Positions 59,161-64,000 of a stretch of 64,000 bases of DNA are shown one piece after another. Under the pieces are notes generated by a model. It was not told where the DNA came from and did not search any database. It worked only from the letters and a program-made list of their open reading frames with translations. The DNA comes from Schlesneria sp. (lineage in GTDB: Bacteria; Planctomycetota; Planctomycetia; Planctomycetales; Planctomycetaceae), in contig JAQGHU010000009.1 in NCBI GenBank assembly GCA_028291515.1, forward strand, positions 1 through 64,000. The letters run 5' to 3'. Positions within the stretch are counted from its first letter, which is position 1, and each line of letters begins with the position of its first letter. Both the position numbers and the translations under genes were made by a program.

Positions 59161-59189
59161 GATGCCAGTTGAAAAAAGGCTTGTCAACA
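59161..59189 (-). promoter_or_regulatory. Candidate promoter for the DUF1559 gene
   Basis: On the minus strand TTGACA (59189-59184) is followed after 17 bases by CATCAT (59166-59161). The -35 is perfect and the -10 weak. The gene starts about 80 bases further on. The rest of this 320-base gap (59081-59400) has no gene. Confidence 0.42.
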
Positions 59190-59400
59190 ATTAAGGATAA
59201 GTTAATGAATCCTTCATCGAAGATAATCTTTAGCCATCTTTCGAGACAGCGTTCTGCTCCGCGACGCCGCCGCACATGGTGGAGCGTTTCTCGCTTCTGC
59301 GCGGATTTCGAGCTGTCATGAACGCTTTCGATAACCACGCCGCGAGTTCAATCGCTACAGTACTGCTGAGAAGATTTCACCGCTTTTTCAAGGTCTCGAT

Positions 59401-60354
59401 ATGCAAGTCTCCCGACGCCAAATGATGGGCCTGAGCGTTAGTGCCGCAATGGCATTGCCACAAGCGGTCATCGCCGATGAACCGTCCACCAGCTCAAAGT
59501 CTCGTGCGAACCGGATTGGGGTCTCAACGTACTCGTTCTGGCATTTTCGAGGTGAGCCGACACCCATTGAGTCCTGCCTTGAGCAAGCCGCTGACATGGG
59601 ATTTGACGGGGTCGAAATTCTACATGTCCATATGGAAGAGGCAGCGAAAGCGGCTGGAGTTCCCGTCGACAATGCGCTGCTGGGTCGCATCAAGCGCCGA
59701 GCGTTCTCATTGGGACTGGACCTGATGGGGTTCTCGACGCATCAGGGATTTGTGACTCCTGATGACGAAAAACGACAGAAGAACATCGAACACACTTCGC
59801 GTTGCCTGGAGCTAGCCCACGAATTGGGGATTGCGACAATCCGGGTCAACACGGGCCGGTGGGGAACCAGCAAAGACTTCGACGAGTTGATGGCCAACAA
59901 AGGGATTGAACCGCGACTGCCGGGCTATTCTGACGAGCAGGGTTTCGAATGGGTGATTCGCAGCTTTGAAGCATTGTTGCCCAAGGCCGAAAAGCTGGGT
60001 GTCATGATGGGACTGGAAAACCATTGGGGTCTGGGTCGCGAAGCGACTGGCGTCATCAAAGTCTTGGACGCGATCAAGTCGCCCTGGCTGCAAGCGACGC
60101 TCGACACAGGAAACTTCCTGGAGAACATGTACGAGCAAATGGACGTGCTGGCACCGAAGGCGATTCTCGTTCAGGCGAAGACCTACTTTGGCGGCGGTGA
60201 GTGGTATTCGCTCGACATCGACTACGTGCGAGTCGCTCAGATCCTGCGCAAGCACAATTACCGGGGCTACATCTCATTGGAGATGGAAGGCAAAGAAGCC
60301 CCTGCGACAGCTGTCCCAAAGAGTCTGGCGATGCTGAAGAAGGCGTTCGCGTAG
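59401..60354 (+). CDS. Sugar phosphate isomerase/epimerase-like protein (xylose-isomerase TIM barrel), exported
   Basis: The 317-residue protein starts with a Tat-like signal SRRQMMGLSVSAAMALPQAVIADE and then a TIM-barrel of the xylose isomerase-like family. Motifs are IGVSTYSFWHFRG, MGFDGVEILHVHMEE with a metal-site Glu/His, ENHWGLGREATGV, ATLDTGNFLENMY and GYISLEMEGKEAP with a late Glu. Such proteins act on sugars or sugar acids; export suggests a periplasmic substrate. The ATG at 59401 has no strong ribosome binding site. Repeats follow at 60391. Confidence 0.88.
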   Translation: MQVSRRQMMGLSVSAAMALPQAVIADEPSTSSKSRANRIGVSTYSFWHFRGEPTPIESCLEQAADMGFDGVEILHVHMEEAAKAAGVPVDNALLGRIKRRAFSLGLDLMGFSTHQGFVTPDDEKRQKNIEHTSRCLELAHELGIATIRVNTGRWGTSKDFDELMANKGIEPRLPGYSDEQGFEWVIRSFEALLPKAEKLGVMMGLENHWGLGREATGVIKVLDAIKSPWLQATLDTGNFLENMYEQMDVLAPKAILVQAKTYFGGGEWYSLDIDYVRVAQILRKHNYRGYISLEMEGKEAPATAVPKSLAMLKKAFA

Positions 60355-60390
60355 CTCGGATGATTCACGACCAGATATCCCGCCGCTTTC

Positions 60391-60525
60391 GTCATTCCCG
60401 CGCAGGCGGGAATCCAGAAAATCGTGGGATGGTGTCGACGCACGAACTAAGCGATATTTTCCTATGGCGATAGCTGGTGATGATTCGCTGCGGAACCACT
60501 GGATTCCCGCCTGCGCGGGAATGAC
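60391..60525. repeat. Perfect 27-base inverted repeat pair
   Basis: GTCATTCCCGCGCAGGCGGG... at 60391-60417 is repeated exactly in inverted orientation at 60499-60525, with 81 bases between. Each arm is itself a small hairpin (CCCGCGCAGGCGGG). The motif belongs to a very common REP-like type seen in unrelated bacteria. No transposase gene lies between the arms. Confidence 0.85.
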
Positions 60526-60574
60526 GGAAGCAGCCGCCGAGTGAGCAGCGATCCGGTGAACAATCCGGATTGGG

Positions 60575-61162
60575 CTATTCCCAGGCGTCGATCGCTTCCT
60601 GCAGCAGTTCGTTGGAGCCGGACCAGCCAGTTCGTCGATCGCTGATGGCCGACAAGGCATCGGACTGGCCGTCGGCCGCCGATGAGCGAGTCGGTTCCGG
60701 AGCCGTCATCACCTTGGCGATGATCGTATCCATGGAAGTCTCGTTCCGGATATGTCGCGTCAGCCGATCCAGCTTGACGCGGAATTCATCGCGAGAAAAA
60801 GCGGTCTTGATCGTGTAATCGTCGGCACCAGCGTGAATGGCCGCCAATACCGTCTCGCGACTGGAATCGGACGTGAGGACCATCACTTTGACTTCGGCGA
60901 GCGATGGATGTGCGCGGAATGCTCGTAGCGTCTTCAGCCCATCCCAGCCGGGCATTTGCAGATCTAGAACAGTGACATCGGGCTTACAATCCAACGCTCG
61001 ATAGAACCCGTCGGCTCCATCGCACGCAACGGTGACATCAAAATCGCGTCGCAGCACTCCCACCATCAAACTACGGAACAGCGGATCATCGTCGACCACC
61101 AAAATATGGCGTCGCCGTTCCGTGGGCTGGGGATTCTGCAGATCCTGTTCAGGATGCATCAT
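60575..61162 (-). CDS. Response regulator receiver protein without output domain
   Basis: This 195-residue protein has a complete receiver: HILVVDDDPLFR with acidic pocket D24-D26, phosphoacceptor D67 in VTVLDLQMPGWDG, the conserved Thr region VKVMVLTSDSSRE, and the lysine in GADDYTIKTAFSRDEF. The last 60 residues are polar, with no known output domain, so it probably acts through protein contact. No kinase is nearby. It is transcribed from the 61163-61415 gap. Confidence 0.88.
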   Translation of the reverse strand: MMHPEQDLQNPQPTERRRHILVVDDDPLFRSLMVGVLRRDFDVTVACDGADGFYRALDCKPDVTVLDLQMPGWDGLKTLRAFRAHPSLAEVKVMVLTSDSSRETVLAAIHAGADDYTIKTAFSRDEFRVKLDRLTRHIRNETSMDTIIAKVMTAPEPTRSSAADGQSDALSAISDRRTGWSGSNELLQEAIDAWE

Positions 61163-61415
61163 ACAACTCGTCGTTGGCTAAGGGTGGCCCATGCAATGTC
61201 GGGAACGATGTCACGAAGGCCATATCGTTCCAAAAGCAAACATAGGCCACGATTCGGCCGATGCGCCGACTATGTGTCGTTTTTGCAACGTTTCCCGATC
61301 GTGAATCGCCGCAATCTAGCAAGTGAATTCGATGACCTCGATTGTATCGATTAAATCGAATGCACAGATCAGAACGGAAATTCGTGTCGATACGAGGCGT
61401 TTCGTCTGAATCCGG

Positions 61416-62021
61416 CTACTTCGATTGTCGAGCCGATTCGACGAACTTCACGAACTCTTCCCGGCGAGCGGCCAAGATCGCGGCCGGTCCCGTCAGCTTG
61501 ACGAAGTAGTTTGTCGGCCCCATGGGAACGGCGACGCCTAACATGCGCCAACTGCGATTGGGCGTGCCCCCGCTGAACATGTCGGTGTAAGTTCCGGCCA
61601 GCTCAACCAGAGTTCCCTTGTTGCCATCGAGAGCGATTTCGGATTCGCGGGGTTCGGGATCGTTTGGGCCGGGATTAAATTGCCCGCGCCATCGTTCGAC
61701 GTTGGCTTCAATTCCGCCGCCAGCCGAAGAGAGCGTCAGCCGGGCCGGTCCCCCTTCGCCGGGTATCGAGAACTCGCCAAGGACGAACTGGCTCTTGGGA
61801 GGTTGTTCCTGCCAATCGGCGGGGACTGTAAACTTGAACCCAGCGACCGTCGCGTCGTACGGTTCCGTCTTCGGTTGATGGTTCCTTTTCGCTGGCAACT
61901 CGCTGGCTGTTTCCAGAGCAGGAGCCTTGGCGATAGGAACCTCCCTCGGCCTTTGAGCTTCTTCGCAACCGATCGCGGCCATTCCGCAAATTAACCACGC
62001 CACATTTCGCTTCAATTTCAT
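61416..62021 (-). CDS. Lipoprotein of unknown function
   Basis: The protein has 201 residues with lipobox GMAAIGC followed by EEAQRPREV. The mature part has a beta-rich core: VAGFKFTVPADWQEQPPKSQ, RLTLSSAGGGIEANVERWRGQF, LVELAGTYTDM and NYFVKLTGPAAILAARREEFVKFVESA. The VPxxWxxxPP opening is one I recall from planctomycete lipoproteins, without a named domain. It precedes the M3 peptidase gene's 3' end by 30 bases on the same strand and may share its transcript. Confidence 0.75.
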   Translation of the reverse strand: MKLKRNVAWLICGMAAIGCEEAQRPREVPIAKAPALETASELPAKRNHQPKTEPYDATVAGFKFTVPADWQEQPPKSQFVLGEFSIPGEGGPARLTLSSAGGGIEANVERWRGQFNPGPNDPEPRESEIALDGNKGTLVELAGTYTDMFSGGTPNRSWRMLGVAVPMGPTNYFVKLTGPAAILAARREEFVKFVESARQSK

Positions 62022-62051
62022 CGTGATTGCCTATTCTTTGATCGTCTCTGT

Positions 62052-63932
62052 TTAGAGGGCCGAAGTCTTCTGGAGTGTGGCGTCTGCCAAAGTCACGAAC
62101 TGCTGCACGCGATCCGCAATGATGTTCAGGCTCTTGTTCCAGAAGTCCGGCTTACGCAAGTCGAAGCCCAAGGTGGACCGAACCGCGTCTTCGGCGTCCT
62201 TGCAGCCGGTCGCGAGCAACAGCTTACGATAGGTGTCCGCAAACTCGCCGCCGGAATCTTTGCCGATCGCATAGACACCCAGTGACAGCAGATAACCGAA
62301 GGTATAGGGAAAGTTGTAGAACGGCAGTCCCGTGATATAAAAATGCAGTTTCGAAACCCAGAAACGAGGGTTCCAACCACCATCAGCCAGCGAATCGAGA
62401 TACGCCGTTTTCTGAGCCGTCTCCATCAGCGCATTGAGTTGGTCCGCGGTCAGTTCACCCTTGAGCCGGTCGCGATGGAACTGATCTTCAAACAGAAACC
62501 GAGCGTGAATGTTCATCAAGAACGCAACCGCGTCACCCAGCAAACCATCCAGCATTTGCAGGCGATCATAGTCGGAACGAGCACGTCCAAAGCGCTGTTC
62601 ACCCAATACCGCTTCGGCAAATGTCGAAGCGGTCTCGGCCAGGTTCATCGGATAATCCTGGAGGAACGTCGGCTGATCTCGCAGCACATAAGAATGATAG
62701 GCGTGCCCCAGTTCATGAGCGAGGGTGCTCATGCTGTCCGCGCTGTTCGTATACGTCATGAAGATGCGCGACTGCTTGGCGACCGGGAAACTGGTACAGA
62801 AGCCCCCCTGATGCTTCCCCTTCCGATTTTCAGCTTCGATCCATTTCTCGGTCAACGCCTTCCGTGCGAAGTTTCCGAAGTCGGGGCTGAACTGCTGAAA
62901 GGCACCGATAATTTGCTTGCAGGCGTCGTCATACGAGATCTCATCGGCACTGCCACAGCCAGGCAACTGCGGCAACGGTGCGTTGATGTCGTACCAAGCC
63001 AACCGCTCGATCCCCAGCAGTTCGGCTTTCTTCGCTAGGTATTTTTGAAGCACCGATTTCTGCGCCGTGATCGTCGACCACATCGCATCCAACGTTTCCC
63101 GCGTCATCCGGTTGGATCGAAGCGGCACGACCAGGTGATCGTTGAGTCCGACGTGACGATAGGTCGTCAGCCGCGTGCCGGAGATATGGTTGATCGCATC
63201 CGCACAGGTGTCGGCGATCGTCGACCACGCGGCATCGGCCGCGAAGAAGTTATTTTCGCGAACTTGCCGCTGACTCGAATCGAACTGAACCTGTCCGGGC
63301 GACTTCGTAACAATCTTGCCTTGTTCCTGCACCTGGACCTTCAGCGCACCAGACAAGCGATCAAAGAGCCGTCCCCATGCGTGCAGTCCATCAACCGCCA
63401 AATCGGAGGCCAGCAATTCCTGAGATTTCGGTAATCGCAATGCGGCATTTCGACGCCGAGTCACGAAGAAATATTCGTTCTTCTTCAGCGTGGCATGCGC
63501 TGACAGGAGCGCCGCGAAATCATCGTCCGTCGCCTCTTTCATGGCGAATTCGATATTCGTGGCGACTTGTTCACGCAGCGGAGTCAGCGTCGCCAATTCT
63601 GCTTGAAGCTGTTGGTAGGACTTATTCTCGGCGTCTCCAGCGGCATAGCACTCTATCAATGCCCGCAGATCGGTCGCCTGCGAATCGAGCAACTCGTAGT
63701 CTTCGATCAATTTCACCCACCCGGCCACCACGACTGGATCCGTGCTCACGCCCGGCAACTGATTTGTGGAGGCGGCGAATTCAGCCAATCTCGCCTTGAA
63801 GTGATCCAGGTTCTGACGAAACTCGGGTGCCGCAGGGGTGGGAGCCAGCGAAACCAAGTCCCAGGTTTGCGGATAAGAAATCGGAGCCATAGGTTCAAAT
63901 TCCAGAGGAACGACGTTCGTCGGTTGCTGCAT
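62052..63932 (-). CDS. M3 family oligoendopeptidase (PepF-like)
   Basis: This zinc metallopeptidase is 626 residues long and has the HEXXH motif in TLAHELGHAYHSYVLRD, with the downstream glutamate in NLAETASTFAEAVLGEQ. The M3B helical lead (residues about 30-340) and the GLPFYNFPYTFGYLLSLGVYAIGK end are typical of PepF-type oligopeptidases that break down cytoplasmic peptides. No signal peptide. The start could equally be the Met 14 codons in (MAPISYPQTW), which fits the family N-terminus better. It lies near the window edge but appears complete. Confidence 0.93.
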   Translation of the reverse strand: MQQPTNVVPLEFEPMAPISYPQTWDLVSLAPTPAAPEFRQNLDHFKARLAEFAASTNQLPGVSTDPVVVAGWVKLIEDYELLDSQATDLRALIECYAAGDAENKSYQQLQAELATLTPLREQVATNIEFAMKEATDDDFAALLSAHATLKKNEYFFVTRRRNAALRLPKSQELLASDLAVDGLHAWGRLFDRLSGALKVQVQEQGKIVTKSPGQVQFDSSQRQVRENNFFAADAAWSTIADTCADAINHISGTRLTTYRHVGLNDHLVVPLRSNRMTRETLDAMWSTITAQKSVLQKYLAKKAELLGIERLAWYDINAPLPQLPGCGSADEISYDDACKQIIGAFQQFSPDFGNFARKALTEKWIEAENRKGKHQGGFCTSFPVAKQSRIFMTYTNSADSMSTLAHELGHAYHSYVLRDQPTFLQDYPMNLAETASTFAEAVLGEQRFGRARSDYDRLQMLDGLLGDAVAFLMNIHARFLFEDQFHRDRLKGELTADQLNALMETAQKTAYLDSLADGGWNPRFWVSKLHFYITGLPFYNFPYTFGYLLSLGVYAIGKDSGGEFADTYRKLLLATGCKDAEDAVRSTLGFDLRKPDFWNKSLNIIADRVQQFVTLADATLQKTSAL

Positions 63933-64000
63933 CAGGGATCGGATCTTATCAAATTATGGTACTGCCCTGCACGGTGAGGACGAGCGAACGCTGGCCGCCG

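Overview
The window looks like a chromosomal segment of a Planctomycetota bacterium. The evidence is a combination typical of that phylum: a DUF1559 prepilin-like protein, a PSD1-type cytochrome/DUF1549/DUF1553 gene followed by a Tat-exported DUF1501 gene, a sulfatase, a PQQ-like propeller protein, a cytochrome c/PQQ sugar dehydrogenase fusion, and many small lipoproteins. Intergenic regions are rich in palindromic repeats. No phage, CRISPR array or large genomic island is visible.

Layout. 1-546 holds a broken DUF3987 fragment. 904-16297 carries a lone CzcC-like outer-membrane protein, metG, mdh, a REP/RAYT element running in frame into bioA, a secreted protein, the SRP RNA, and a CzcB-CzcA efflux pair facing a second CzcC. 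16666-20475 holds a class C beta-lactamase-like hydrolase, a candidate structured RNA with a strong terminator, and an array of 15 tRNA genes separated by repeated hairpin spacers, with a small antisense PH-like gene inside. 20660-27984 has a lipoprotein, bshB1, a PQQ-like propeller protein, a DUF1501 gene and a doubly broken PSD1 gene. 28345-34471 looks like a surface-glycosylation locus: a methyltransferase/double glycosyltransferase fusion, a GT9 gene, and Ser-rich and secreted proteins. 34653-42170 has a cytochrome c/PQQ dehydrogenase, a FixJ-type regulator, a serine-less alpha/beta hydrolase-like protein, a small conserved gene, an NtrC-type AAA+ regulator with an altered sigma-54 loop, and a lipoprotein. 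42281-55440 is mainly housekeeping: a YacP-like NYN gene, a pseudo-dihydroorotase beside pyrB, rsfS, argS, fusA, a SIS isomerase, ispG, an AAA+ ATPase and folD. 55455-63932 has a sulfatase, a small heme protein, a lipoprotein/DUF1559 pair, a sugar isomerase-like protein, a response regulator, a lipoprotein and an M3 oligopeptidase.

Two themes stand out. First, the tRNA array includes an Asn tRNA with an AUU anticodon, two Leu-anticodon tRNAs without a long variable arm, and an Ala tRNA with altered D and T loops, all punctuated by purine/pyrimidine hairpin spacers. Second, several genes (DUF3987, GT9, Ser-rich protein, cytochrome/PQQ, sulfatase) are interrupted by apparent one-base length changes in short G/C runs. 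Either the assembly has residual indel errors or the organism is losing or phase-varying these genes. Other decay signs are a TAG codon plus a frameshift in the PSD1 gene.
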